Assembly: GCF_001258055.1 (NCBI RefSeq)
Contig: NZ_CVRM01000022.1
Span: forward strand, 124,001 to 188,000
Direction: 5' to 3'
DNA: 64,000 nucleotides
From: Phaeobacter italicus
GTDB lineage: Bacteria; Pseudomonadota; Alphaproteobacteria; Rhodobacterales; Rhodobacteraceae
The position numbers and the translations under genes were made by a program. A model generated the notes under the pieces. The model was not told the DNA's origin. It did no database searches and saw only the letters and a list, made by a program, of their open reading frames with translations. Each line of letters starts with the position of its first letter. Within the stretch, counting starts at the first letter, position 1. Below are positions 21,931 through 30,212 of the stretch, piece by piece.

Positions 21931-22629
21931 TCAAAACGGGAAAGGCGAGACGCCAATAACCGCCTCATGCAAGTGCAGGACGCCAACCCAGAGCACAAGG
22001 CCAACCGCGGCGCGGCGCAACGTAGGGCGCAGGTGTTTGGCGCGCCATGAACCTTGCATCAGCGGTTTCAGCGAAAACAAAGGGGCGCCAGAAAAGTAGA
22101 GCCCGGCAGCTCCTTGGCCGAGCTCTCTGCGAGCGCTGGCGTCAAAAACCGGAATTGCAACCAACGGCAGGCCCGCAAACAGGCCGAACATGATCACATG
22201 AGCCAAACCCCCGTTGGCCACAAGATGCGCCGCCGCCCAGATAAGCAGAGCAATAAGCAGGGGATGGCGGCTGAGTTCAACCCGCCCTTCGGGTGCAGGG
22301 CTAACTGAAGCGGTGCGCCTTCCTCCTAAAGTGAAGGGTGTTTCCACGCCGATACCGATTGCAGCCAGAACAAATACGGCGGGCAGTGTCAGCATGGGAA
22401 CCCAACGCTGCCAGTTCGCGGGCGCCCAGACCTCGATGTAGGGCGCTTGGGCCGCAGCGTGGATCACCCAGCCAAGCAGGATTATAGAGAGGATACCGTA
22501 GGCGCTGAAATAGAGCCGTCGTCCTAAAAGCCCGATCAGTCCATCGCGCAGATGGCCAAGACGGGGGATGAAGTGGCTCGCGAGAAAAACCGCCATTGCT
22601 GCGGCGAACTCTGTCCATTGCCCGACCAT
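21931..22629 (-). CDS. NnrU family membrane protein
   Basis: A 232-residue protein with five or six predicted membrane helices (AAAMAVFLASHFIPRL, LYFSAYGILSIILLGWVI, MLTLPAVFVLAAIGIG, LLIALLIWAAAHLVANGG and others). The ELSRHPLLIALLIWAAAHL segment is characteristic of NnrU/MnrU proteins. NnrU was found in nitrite/NO reduction clusters, and relatives occur in heme and carotenoid contexts. The start at 22629 begins 19 bases after the maiA stop. Its position between maiA and hemN gives little functional information. Confidence 0.82.
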   Translation of the reverse strand: MVGQWTEFAAAMAVFLASHFIPRLGHLRDGLIGLLGRRLYFSAYGILSIILLGWVIHAAAQAPYIEVWAPANWQRWVPMLTLPAVFVLAAIGIGVETPFTLGGRRTASVSPAPEGRVELSRHPLLIALLIWAAAHLVANGGLAHVIMFGLFAGLPLVAIPVFDASARRELGQGAAGLYFSGAPLFSLKPLMQGSWRAKHLRPTLRRAAVGLVLWVGVLHLHEAVIGVSPFPF

Positions 22630-22648
22630 CTTGCGCTCCGTTTGGTGT

Positions 22649-23290
22649 TCAGCTGGCCGGGTGTACTGCATCCGGGTGGGCGCGTGCAAAGGCCATGTTT
22701 TCTGCACAGGTTGCTTCAATCGCCTGCAGTCGAGGCATGTCGGAGAAATCGACACCCCAACGGCGGGCATTGTAGAGCTGCGGCATCAGGCAGATATCTG
22801 CGAGACTGGGGCTGTGGCCGATGCAATAGGGCGCAGGTGGATAGGCGCCAAGCAACGCGTCAAAAGCCAGCAGCCCTGGTCGGATGAAATGCCGCATCCA
22901 GTCTCCTGGCATGTCTCCTGCACCGTCTGCCAGCAGCGTTGCATGCCGGGCGACCTGCAGATTGCATACCGGGTGGAGATCAACAGCAATGGAATGCGCG
23001 AGAGCCTGTGCCTGCGCCCTTGCTGACGGCTCCCTTGGCAACAGATCCAAATCGCGGGTCTGGTCAAGATAGTCGAGGATGGCAAGCGACTGCGTCAGCC
23101 GCAGACCATCGATTTCCAAAACCGGGACAAATCCTTGCGGATTGCGCGCCAAATGCTCAGGACTGCGGTGATCGCCCTTTACCAAATCAATGGTCACGCA
23201 ATCATGGTCGATCCCGGCCAGGTTCAGTGCGATCCGGATCCGGTAGCTGGCCGAAGAGCGCCAGTAGTCGAACAATGTCACGTCAGTCAT
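22649..23290 (-). CDS. maiA: Maleylacetoacetate isomerase (zeta-class GST)
   Basis: A 213-residue protein with the zeta-GST active-site motif YWRSSASYRIRIALN at the start, NPQGFVPVLEIDG and QSLAILDYLD in the thioredoxin-like domain and a helical C-domain with CIGHSPSLADICLMPQLYNA. It isomerises maleylacetoacetate to fumarylacetoacetate with glutathione, the step between HmgA and FahA, both encoded upstream in the same orientation. The start at 23290 (MTDVTLF) avoids a doubtful GTG two codons earlier. It completes the homogentisate-to-fumarate/acetoacetate branch. Confidence 0.92.
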   Translation of the reverse strand: MTDVTLFDYWRSSASYRIRIALNLAGIDHDCVTIDLVKGDHRSPEHLARNPQGFVPVLEIDGLRLTQSLAILDYLDQTRDLDLLPREPSARAQAQALAHSIAVDLHPVCNLQVARHATLLADGAGDMPGDWMRHFIRPGLLAFDALLGAYPPAPYCIGHSPSLADICLMPQLYNARRWGVDFSDMPRLQAIEATCAENMAFARAHPDAVHPAS

Positions 23291-23317
23291 GGCCACAGCC
23301 CCATCTTATAGAAACGA

Positions 23318-23341
23318 GGTCGCCGGTCCGATCCGGCGACC
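23318..23341 (-). terminator. Intra-operon hairpin between VOC gene and maiA
   Basis: A perfect 9-bp stem GGTCGCCGG/CCGGCGACC with a 6-base loop lies in the 67-base gap. On the minus strand it is followed by TCGTTTCT, so it may partly terminate transcription or protect an mRNA end. Confidence 0.45.
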
Positions 23342-23357
23342 CCTGACAGACCCGGGA

Positions 23358-23900
23358 TCAGGTTTTCTGCAGTTCTTTGGCGTGCAGCCAGTCTGCGTGT
23401 TTGGGGGCTTTCTTGGTCTTTGACCATTCTTCCAGCATCTCCCATTTCACGGCATCCAGTTTCTGCAGCAGGGCTTCTTCCTCCGGATCGGGACAGGCCA
23501 GTTCGACCCGGTGACCGTTTGGATCGAAGAAGTAAATGGAGTGGAAGATCGAGTGATCTGTGACACCCAGGACTTCAACACCATTGGCTTCCAGGTGGTC
23601 CTTGAACTCAATCAGGGTGGCGCGATCCTTCACCTTGAAGGCGATATGCTGCACCCAGATGGGGGTGTTGCGATCACGGTCCATCTCCGGCTTGGTCGGC
23701 AGTTCGAAAAAGGCCAGGACGTTGCCATTCCCCGCATCCATGAAGATGTGCATGTAGGGATCAGGTTCATGGGTCGATGGAACATGATCTTCGGCAATGG
23801 CCAGGACAAAATCCATGTTCAGCATCTTGTTGTACCACTGGACGGTCTCTTTCGCGTCCTTGCAGCGATAGGCTACGTGGTGGATCTGTTCGATTTTCAT
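23358..23900 (-). CDS. VOC (glyoxalase/extradiol dioxygenase fold) protein
   Basis: A 180-residue protein of the vicinal-oxygen-chelate fold. Likely metal ligands are His in QIHHVAYR, Glu in LAFFELP, His in WVQHIAFKV and Glu in HRVELACP, so a metal-dependent dioxygenase, isomerase or lyase is plausible. The C-terminal 35 residues are helical and charged, a usual appendix in this clade. The start at 23900 has GGAG nine bases upstream. It lies five bases after the DUF2783 gene in the homogentisate operon. It is too short for 4-hydroxyphenylpyruvate dioxygenase, so its substrate is unknown. Confidence 0.85.
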   Translation of the reverse strand: MKIEQIHHVAYRCKDAKETVQWYNKMLNMDFVLAIAEDHVPSTHEPDPYMHIFMDAGNGNVLAFFELPTKPEMDRDRNTPIWVQHIAFKVKDRATLIEFKDHLEANGVEVLGVTDHSIFHSIYFFDPNGHRVELACPDPEEEALLQKLDAVKWEMLEEWSKTKKAPKHADWLHAKELQKT

Positions 23901-23905
23901 GGCTT

Positions 23906-24115
23906 TCACTCCCCTTTGTTGAGCGCGGCCGCAGCCAAGGCCTGTTTCAGCACGTCCCGATCGCCAATGTGATTGGCAAGCACCAGCACCAATCGGGCGT
24001 TCAACGCATCGCTTTCCGGTTTGCTCAACCCCTCATGGGCAGAGAGCAGATCTGCATAAAAGTCATCTGCACGGTCGATATTCGGTGTCAGTATCAGCTG
24101 GTCTTGATGGTTCAT
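23906..24115 (-). CDS. DUF2783 small protein, probable partner of the FAD hydroxylase
   Basis: A 69-residue soluble protein (MNHQDQLILTPNIDRADDFY...) predicted to be mostly helical, matching DUF2783. Its ATG overlaps the stop of the FAD monooxygenase (ATGA), so the two are co-translated. Two-component hydroxylases of 3-hydroxyphenylacetate in Pseudomonas putida (MhaA flavoprotein with MhaB small coupling protein) have the same large/small layout. I infer that this is an MhaB-like coupling subunit; sequence identity cannot be tested here. Confidence 0.78.
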   Translation of the reverse strand: MNHQDQLILTPNIDRADDFYADLLSAHEGLSKPESDALNARLVLVLANHIGDRDVLKQALAAAALNKGE

Positions 24116-25731
24116 GCCGAATGCTCCTTTCCGATCGCGCGACGCAGGGCTGCGCGGAATTGACTGTCATCAAAAGAGGGCCGGCGCGCAGCGACATGCT
24201 GGTCGGGCCGGATCAGGTAGACGGCGCTGTCGTTGTCGCCCAGGTAACGCTCTCGCAGCGCGCGGGTCTTGTCGTCCTGGGTCGATAGCGCGAGGCGATG
24301 CACCGTAATGCCTGCTTCCTCAAAACTGTCGGGCGCGTCGGCATTGATCGTCAGCAACGTGAACCGATCCGCCAATTGCGGCAGCAGATATCCATCACCC
24401 AGCGGTGCATCAGGGCAGGGGCTGCCCGGTGCGCTGCGCTCTGGGCCATTCAGGGCATCCGCGGAGTTCAATGGGGACCCCTCGTAAGTACAGGGCAGTG
24501 ACAATCGACCAGAGTTCACCAGAGGGCGGGCAAATTCATACTGTTCCGAAAGATCCAGAACCGCATCCCGCAGGACCCGGCTCATCTCGGATTTCGGAGT
24601 GATGAAATCGGTTGAGCGGGATGAGTTCAGAATGTTTTCGTCCGCTCCGTGGATCCGTTCGACGTCGTATGTGTCCAGCAGGCTCTCGTCGGCCTGCCCA
24701 TCCAGAACCAGTTTCAGCTTCCAGCACAGGTTATCGGTATCCTGCAGGCCAGAATTCGCCCCGCGCGCTCCAAACGGGGACACCTGATGTGCCGCGTCGC
24801 CCGCAAAGATCACCCGACCGTGCCGGAATTTCTCCATGCGGCGGCATTGGAAGGTGTAGATGGACACCCATTCCAGTTCGAACTTGACGTCTTCGCCCAG
24901 CATCTCCCGGATGCGCGGGATTACGTTTTCGGGCCGTTTTTCGCGCTCCTTGTCGATATCCCAACCCAGTTGCAGGTCGATCCGCCAAACCCCGTCGGGC
25001 TGCTTGTGCAGAAGCGCGGACTGACCCTTGTTGAAAGGCGGATCAAACCAGAACCACCGCTCAGTCGGGAAGTCGGCCTCCATGATCACGTCTGCGATCA
25101 GGAAGTTGTCTTCAAACACCCGACCCACGAAATCGAGCCCGAGCATCTGCCGGGTGGGCGAGCCTGCACCATCACAGGCGATCAGCCAATCTGCTTCGAG
25201 GTTGTAGGATCCTTCGGGCGTGTCGATTTCCAGCGTGACGTGATCGTCATGGGTGCCGATAGCGGAAACCTTGTTGCGGCCGCGGATTTCAATTGGCGCG
25301 CCCTGTTCCTGCAGGTCACGGACGCGCTGCACCATGTATTCTTCAAAATAATATTGCTGAAGATTGATAAAGGCAGGCCGCTTGTGGCCCTCTTCAGGCA
25401 GCAGGTTGAACTCGTAAACCTTGCGGTCATCAAAGAACACCTTGCCAAGGTTCCACTGAACGCCCTTGTCGACAAGCGGATCACCCAAACCAAGCCGGTC
25501 GGCGATTTCGAGCGTCCGTTTGGAAAAGCAGATGGCGCGAGAGCCAAAACTGACCTTGTCATTGTCATCCAGAACCACGACGCCAACCCCCTGTTGGGCA
25601 AGGTCAATGGCGGCAGCGAGGCCAACAGGACCAGCGCCGATCACGACGACCGGGTGACGCACCGGTGAAGATGCGTCCTGATCGTCGCTGCGCTGATACG
25701 AATACAAGGGAATTTCAAAGATCTTGTTCAT
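24112..25731 (-). CDS. FAD-dependent aromatic hydroxylase (MhpA/MhaA-like)
   Basis: A 539-residue flavoprotein monooxygenase. The FAD-binding GxGxxG is VVVIGAGPVGLAAAIDLAQQ (about 29-48), the DG motif is LIACDGAGSPTRQML and the third motif is VIFAGDAAHQVSPFGARG. A C-terminal thioredoxin-like domain follows, as in MhpA. It should hydroxylate a phenolic acid using NAD(P)H and O2. Set among hmgA, fahA and maiA, and coupled to a small partner, 3-hydroxyphenylacetate 6-hydroxylation to homogentisate is the best guess; a gentisate-type route is an alternative. The start at 25731 follows AGGAGACC. Confidence 0.85.
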   Translation of the reverse strand: MNKIFEIPLYSYQRSDDQDASSPVRHPVVVIGAGPVGLAAAIDLAQQGVGVVVLDDNDKVSFGSRAICFSKRTLEIADRLGLGDPLVDKGVQWNLGKVFFDDRKVYEFNLLPEEGHKRPAFINLQQYYFEEYMVQRVRDLQEQGAPIEIRGRNKVSAIGTHDDHVTLEIDTPEGSYNLEADWLIACDGAGSPTRQMLGLDFVGRVFEDNFLIADVIMEADFPTERWFWFDPPFNKGQSALLHKQPDGVWRIDLQLGWDIDKEREKRPENVIPRIREMLGEDVKFELEWVSIYTFQCRRMEKFRHGRVIFAGDAAHQVSPFGARGANSGLQDTDNLCWKLKLVLDGQADESLLDTYDVERIHGADENILNSSRSTDFITPKSEMSRVLRDAVLDLSEQYEFARPLVNSGRLSLPCTYEGSPLNSADALNGPERSAPGSPCPDAPLGDGYLLPQLADRFTLLTINADAPDSFEEAGITVHRLALSTQDDKTRALRERYLGDNDSAVYLIRPDQHVAARRPSFDDSQFRAALRRAIGKEHSA

Positions 25732-25882
25732 CTGGTCTCCTCCCAAATCTGCCTGCCGTCAGGCACAGCCCAACCGGGCCCCGGACATGGATGTGTCGGG
25801 GATCTGATCAAGCATTTCATAGGTTGTTCCGGGGCGACACGATCTGAATCAAACCGCCCCGGTCGCAAAAATTGCCCCGGGC

Positions 25883-26833
25883 TCAGCCCTGCAGGGCCTC
25901 CCACATTTCCAGGTCGCGTTGCGCAGTCCAGATCCGCGGGGTGTCGATGCCACGGGCTTCGTCATAGGCGCGGGCGACGTTGAAAGGCAGGCAATGCTCG
26001 TAAATCGCATAGTCTGCGAACTTTGGATCACATTCCGCGCGCACCGCATCCCATGCCTCCTTCAAGGAGCCATTGCGGGCCGCAACCTTGGCCGCAGGAC
26101 GATAGGTGCTTTCGACGAAATCGCGGGTGTTTTCGATGGCCGCATTGACCATTTCCTTGCCAACCAGGGCGTCACCCCGACCCGGCGCAATGGCGTCCAC
26201 ATCATAGGCCTTGATGTTGTCCAATGTCTGGCCCCAGTCGCTGAAATGGCCGTCACCGCAATAACAGGCAGAGTGGTATTCCACGATGTCGCCGGTGAAC
26301 ATGACGTTCTGATCGGGGACATGGATTACGGCATCACCTGCGGTATGCGCCCGTCCCAGATGTTTGATGTCGACACGTCGATTGCCGAGGTAGACGGTCA
26401 TCGAGTCGCCAAACGTGGTTGTTGGCCAAGTCAGGCCCGGAATGCTCTCGTGGCCTTCGAACAGGCGTGGGAAGCGTTGGAATTCACTGTCCCAGTCCTC
26501 TTGACCGCGCTCCACAACCATTGAACGCGCCTTGTCCGACATGATCACCTGGCCTGCACCAAAGGCAGAGGCCCCCAGGACGCGGACAGCGTGATAATGG
26601 GTCAGCACCACATGGGTGATCGGCTTGTCTGTCACCGAGCGGACGCATTCGATCACCTTGTTGGCCAGACGCGGGGTGGCCTGCGCTTCGACGATCATCA
26701 CGCTGTCGTCGCCGATGATCACGCCAGAGTTCGGGTCACCTTCGGCGGTGAAGGCATAGAGCCCCTCACCGATCTCGTCGAAGGTAATTTTCTTTTCGGT
26801 CATGTCCCCTTGGGATGCGAATGCCTTAGCCAT
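25883..26833 (-). CDS. MBL-fold protein with incomplete metal motif
   Basis: A 316-residue metallo-beta-lactamase-fold protein. The canonical HxHxDH is replaced by THYHAVRVLGAS (two His kept, Asp-His lost). A later His is present in LGRAHTAGDAVIH and an Asp in MFTGDIVEYHS. This points to a mononuclear or altered metal site, so activity may differ from typical hydrolases. It sits between fahA and the FAD hydroxylase in the same orientation, implying a job in aromatic-acid catabolism, such as thioester or lactone hydrolysis. No signal peptide. Function unknown. Confidence 0.82.
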   Translation of the reverse strand: MAKAFASQGDMTEKKITFDEIGEGLYAFTAEGDPNSGVIIGDDSVMIVEAQATPRLANKVIECVRSVTDKPITHVVLTHYHAVRVLGASAFGAGQVIMSDKARSMVVERGQEDWDSEFQRFPRLFEGHESIPGLTWPTTTFGDSMTVYLGNRRVDIKHLGRAHTAGDAVIHVPDQNVMFTGDIVEYHSACYCGDGHFSDWGQTLDNIKAYDVDAIAPGRGDALVGKEMVNAAIENTRDFVESTYRPAAKVAARNGSLKEAWDAVRAECDPKFADYAIYEHCLPFNVARAYDEARGIDTPRIWTAQRDLEMWEALQG

Positions 26834-26917
26834 GTGTTCGGTCCTTTTGAGCGGTGCGCAGGAGGCAAGTGCGGGAGCCTCCGGCGGGGATATTTGAGGC
26901 GAGAGGAAAAGCGTGGC

Positions 26918-28174
26918 TTACCTCTGGAACGGATCGTTAAGCGCGGGCAGAACGGTGCCGGTACAGTCACCAAAACCGATCGTATAGCCCTTGCCCTTGG
27001 CTGCGCCCTTCAGGGTCAGCGTGTCACCATCCGCGATGAAGGAGCGTTCTTCGCCGGTGTCCAGGGTCAGTGGCTCCTTACCGCCCCAGCTCAGCTCCAA
27101 AAGCGAGCCACGGCTTTCCTTGGTAGGGCCTGAAATGGTGCCCGATCCCAAGAGATCGCCTGCATTCATCGGGCAGCCGGATGTGGAGTGATGCGCCAGC
27201 TGCTGCGCAGCGGAGTAGTACATTTCCTTGTAGTTCGTCCGTGCAATGGTCGTGGGCTCTTTGCCCTCCGGGGCCATGGTGACCTCAAGGTCGATATCAT
27301 AAAGCATCGGCCCGCAGTCCTTCAGGTGGTCCAGAAGCTCTACCTCGCGTTCCGGCGTGTTGCAGCGGAACGGATGCAGTGCGGATTTGGTCACGATCCA
27401 GGGAGAGATCGAGGTGGCGGTCGCCTTGGCCTGGAACGGGCCAAGCGGCTGGTATTCCCAGGCCTGGATGTCGCGCGCGGACCAGTCGTTCAACAGCACA
27501 TAGCCAAAGATATGGTCATCCGCCTGCTGCACCGTTATCGGCCCTTCCGAAGATGTGCCAACAATCGCCCCCAGTTCGAGTTCGATATCGAACCGGGCAC
27601 AGGGCGCCCAGCGGGGCGCGTCATCGTTGGGGCCTTTCAATTGTCCCCAGGGACGACGGACATCGGTGCCGGACACCACAACGGAAGAGGCACGTCCGTT
27701 GTAGCCGATCGGAATATGCAGCCAGTTGGGGGGCAATGCATTTTCCGGCCCACGGAACATCGTACCGACGTTAAAGGCATGGTTTTTGCCAGCGTAGAAA
27801 TCGGTGTATTCGCTCACTGCAAACGGCATGTGCAGTTCTGCGGTGGAGGCCGACACCAACAGTGGCTCGACCTTGTCCTGTTCAGCGGCCCCCTCGGCCA
27901 GAAGGGATGTCAGCCGCTCGCGCAGAGCGGTCCAGACAGCCGGGCCCTGTTCCATCAGATCGTTCCAATAAGGCACATCAAACAGCGGCATGTCCGTCAG
28001 CTGGACAAGGCCTGCTTCCTCTGCGGCCTGCATGTCCAGGATCATGTCGCCAATTGCCACACCACAGCGGGGCTCGTCGCCATCTACGGAAAAAACGCCG
28101 TAGGGAAGGTTGTTCAGCGGGAACGGGTGGGTCGCGCTATTGGCGGAAGTGACCCAGGATTTCATCAAAGGCAT
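26918..28174 (-). CDS. fahA: Fumarylacetoacetase
   Basis: A 418-residue enzyme that hydrolyses fumarylacetoacetate to fumarate and acetoacetate, the last step of tyrosine/homogentisate breakdown. It has the FAH N-terminal SH3-like domain (FPLNNLPYGVFS) and the catalytic domain with YTDFYAGKNHAFNVG, FDIELELGAIVG and WSARDIQAWEYQPLGPF, which hold the His/Glu/Asp metal site. The start at 28174 has AAGGA seven bases upstream; the longer in-frame leader is rejected. It follows hmgA by 107 bases. Confidence 0.96.
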   Translation of the reverse strand: MPLMKSWVTSANSATHPFPLNNLPYGVFSVDGDEPRCGVAIGDMILDMQAAEEAGLVQLTDMPLFDVPYWNDLMEQGPAVWTALRERLTSLLAEGAAEQDKVEPLLVSASTAELHMPFAVSEYTDFYAGKNHAFNVGTMFRGPENALPPNWLHIPIGYNGRASSVVVSGTDVRRPWGQLKGPNDDAPRWAPCARFDIELELGAIVGTSSEGPITVQQADDHIFGYVLLNDWSARDIQAWEYQPLGPFQAKATATSISPWIVTKSALHPFRCNTPEREVELLDHLKDCGPMLYDIDLEVTMAPEGKEPTTIARTNYKEMYYSAAQQLAHHSTSGCPMNAGDLLGSGTISGPTKESRGSLLELSWGGKEPLTLDTGEERSFIADGDTLTLKGAAKGKGYTIGFGDCTGTVLPALNDPFQR

Positions 28175-28281
28175 AGGTGATCCTTTACGTTTGAGAGCCG
28201 CTGCTCTCGTCATCTTTCCCGAAATACTCCGGGGGTGAATGCGGCCCGCAGGCCGCAGAGGGGGCAGCGCCCCCTGCTGGA

Positions 28282-29643
28282 TTATTTCTTGCCCGGGGTG
28301 CCGTCGAATTTCTTTTCGATATCCGCCCAGCAATCGATGTAGTCATCCTGCAGCGGTGCCTCATTTGCGGCAAAGGCAGTCAGGTGCTGCGGGAAGCGGG
28401 TCTCGAACATGAAGGACATGGTGTTGTCCAGCTTCTCTGGCCCAAGGTCGGCGTTAGAGGCGCCTTCAAAGGCGTTCTTGTCGGGACCGTGGGGCAGCAT
28501 CATGTTGTGTAGGCTGACACCACCGGGAACAAAGCCCTTCGGCTTGGCGTCGTATTGGCCGTAAATATTGCCCATCAGCTCGGACATGATGTTCTTGTGA
28601 TACCAAGGCGGGCGGAACGTATCCTCTGCCACCATCCAACGCTCACGGAACAGAACGAAATCGATGTTTGCGGTGCCGGGCTGGCCCGAGGGCGCTGTCA
28701 GCACGGTAAAGATTGACGGATCCGGGTGGTCGAACAGGATCGCACCAACCGGGCAATAGGTGCGCAGATCATATTTCACAGGGGCATAATTCCCGTGCCA
28801 GGCAACCACATCAAGCGGCGAGTGGCCGATCTGGGTCTCGTGGAACTGGCCGCACCATTTGATGGTCACGGTCGAGGGCGTCTCGCGGTCCTCAAAGGCC
28901 GCCACAGGCGCCTTGAAGTCGCGCGGGTTTGCCATGCAGTTGGCGCCAATGGGGCCGCGGCCCGGCAATTCGAATTTCTGGCCGTAGTTTTCGCAGACAA
29001 AGCCACGACAGGGCCCTTCCAGGACTTCCACCCGGTAAACCAGACCGCGCGGGATGATCGCGATTTCCTGTGGCTCCAGGTCGATAATCCCAAGTTCCGT
29101 TGCAAACCGCAGACGGCCCTCCTGCGGGACGACCAACAGTTCGGAATCCGCAGAGTAGAAATAGCTGTCCACCATTGATTCCGTGACGAGGTAGATATGG
29201 CTAGCCATTCCGACCTGCGTGTTCACGTCACCTGCCGTTGTCATCGTGCGCATGCCGGTGAGCCAGGTCAGCCCCTCTGCACCATGTGGCACGGGATCCC
29301 ACCGATATTGACCCAGGCTGATTACATCGGGGTCCACGTTTGGAGCGGACTTCCAATAGGGCAGGTCGATCTTGGTGTAACGGTGGGAGTGTTTGACCGA
29401 AGGGCGGATGCGATAGCACCAGGTGCGTTCATTCTGATGGCTTGGTGCGGTAAAGGCGGTGCCGCTCAGCTGCTCACCGTAAAGGCCATAGTTGCATTTC
29501 TGGGGGCTGTTCATGCCTTGTGGCAGTGCGCCTGGCAGGGCTTCGGTCTCAAAGTCATTGCCGAATCCGGGCATATACCCCTCGTGGGGCCCGGCGAGGG
29601 ACGGGGCCTGGATCATTTCGTGGGCATCGACTTTGCGATTCAT
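28282..29643 (-). CDS. hmgA: Homogentisate 1,2-dioxygenase
   Basis: A 453-residue cupin-fold iron dioxygenase that opens the ring of homogentisate to maleylacetoacetate. Signatures are [56 protein letters not shown] and [15 protein letters not shown], with His/Glu iron ligands toward the C-terminus. AAGGAGCG precedes the ATG at a good distance. It is the first gene of the minus-strand operon and is divergent from the MarR regulator, with a palindrome in the 72-base gap. Confidence 0.97.
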   Translation of the reverse strand: MNRKVDAHEMIQAPSLAGPHEGYMPGFGNDFETEALPGALPQGMNSPQKCNYGLYGEQLSGTAFTAPSHQNERTWCYRIRPSVKHSHRYTKIDLPYWKSAPNVDPDVISLGQYRWDPVPHGAEGLTWLTGMRTMTTAGDVNTQVGMASHIYLVTESMVDSYFYSADSELLVVPQEGRLRFATELGIIDLEPQEIAIIPRGLVYRVEVLEGPCRGFVCENYGQKFELPGRGPIGANCMANPRDFKAPVAAFEDRETPSTVTIKWCGQFHETQIGHSPLDVVAWHGNYAPVKYDLRTYCPVGAILFDHPDPSIFTVLTAPSGQPGTANIDFVLFRERWMVAEDTFRPPWYHKNIMSELMGNIYGQYDAKPKGFVPGGVSLHNMMLPHGPDKNAFEGASNADLGPEKLDNTMSFMFETRFPQHLTAFAANEAPLQDDYIDCWADIEKKFDGTPGKK

Positions 29644-29677
29644 GGCGCGCTCCTTTTCATGTTCTCAGTTTCGGTAA

Positions 29678-29695
29678 TAGTTGATTTTGTAACTA
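29678..29695. promoter_or_regulatory. Candidate MarR operator
   Basis: An 18-base inverted repeat TAGTT-N8-AACTA lies between the divergent hmgA and marR genes, 21 bases before the marR start and 35 before hmgA. Size and position suit a MarR-dimer operator. Confidence 0.5.
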
Positions 29696-29715
29696 ACAAG
29701 GCATAGGTCGGCAGC

Positions 29716-30156
29716 ATGACCGAAAAAGATGACTTCACTCTGCAGGATTTTCTGCCTTATCTGCTCAATCGCGCTGCGGAAGAGAGCTCGCTCGAATTTC
29801 AGCAGCATTATAAAAACCGCTACGGGATGCTGCGCAATGAATGGCGGGTTCTGTTTCACTTGGGCAACTACGGTCGGATGACCGCAACGGAGATTGGTCA
29901 ACGCGCCAAGATCCACAAAACCAAGATCAGCCGGGCTGTCGCCAAACTCGCCGAGCGGCGATTTGTCGTGCGCAACCGGGATGAACAGGACAGGCGTGCC
30001 GAACATCTGGAGCTGACCCCACAGGGAGAGGCTGCCTATCGGGACCTGCGAGAGCAGGCCGCCATCTACGACTGCCAGCTGGCCTCCCGGCTAAGCGAAG
30101 GCGAAAGCGAGGCGCTGCGTCACATGCTGCGCAAGCTGGCAGGGATTGACCAATAG
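29716..30156 (+). CDS. MarR family transcriptional regulator
   Basis: A 146-residue winged-helix regulator: EWRVLFHLGNYGRMTATEIGQRAKIHKTKISRAVAKL forms the helix-turn-helix, and VRNRDEQDRRAEHLELTPQGEAAY the wing (DxRxxxLxLT). Being divergent from hmgA with a palindrome between them, it probably represses the homogentisate operon and is released by an aromatic intermediate. That is inference from gene order; HmgR-type regulators in other bacteria are IclR or MarR members. Confidence 0.88.
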   Translation: MTEKDDFTLQDFLPYLLNRAAEESSLEFQQHYKNRYGMLRNEWRVLFHLGNYGRMTATEIGQRAKIHKTKISRAVAKLAERRFVVRNRDEQDRRAEHLELTPQGEAAYRDLREQAAIYDCQLASRLSEGESEALRHMLRKLAGIDQ

Positions 30157-30212
30157 ACGCCCGACGTCGAGAGTTGGCGAGGAACGGATAAAAAGGGAAC
30201 AGGGCCAGTCAG

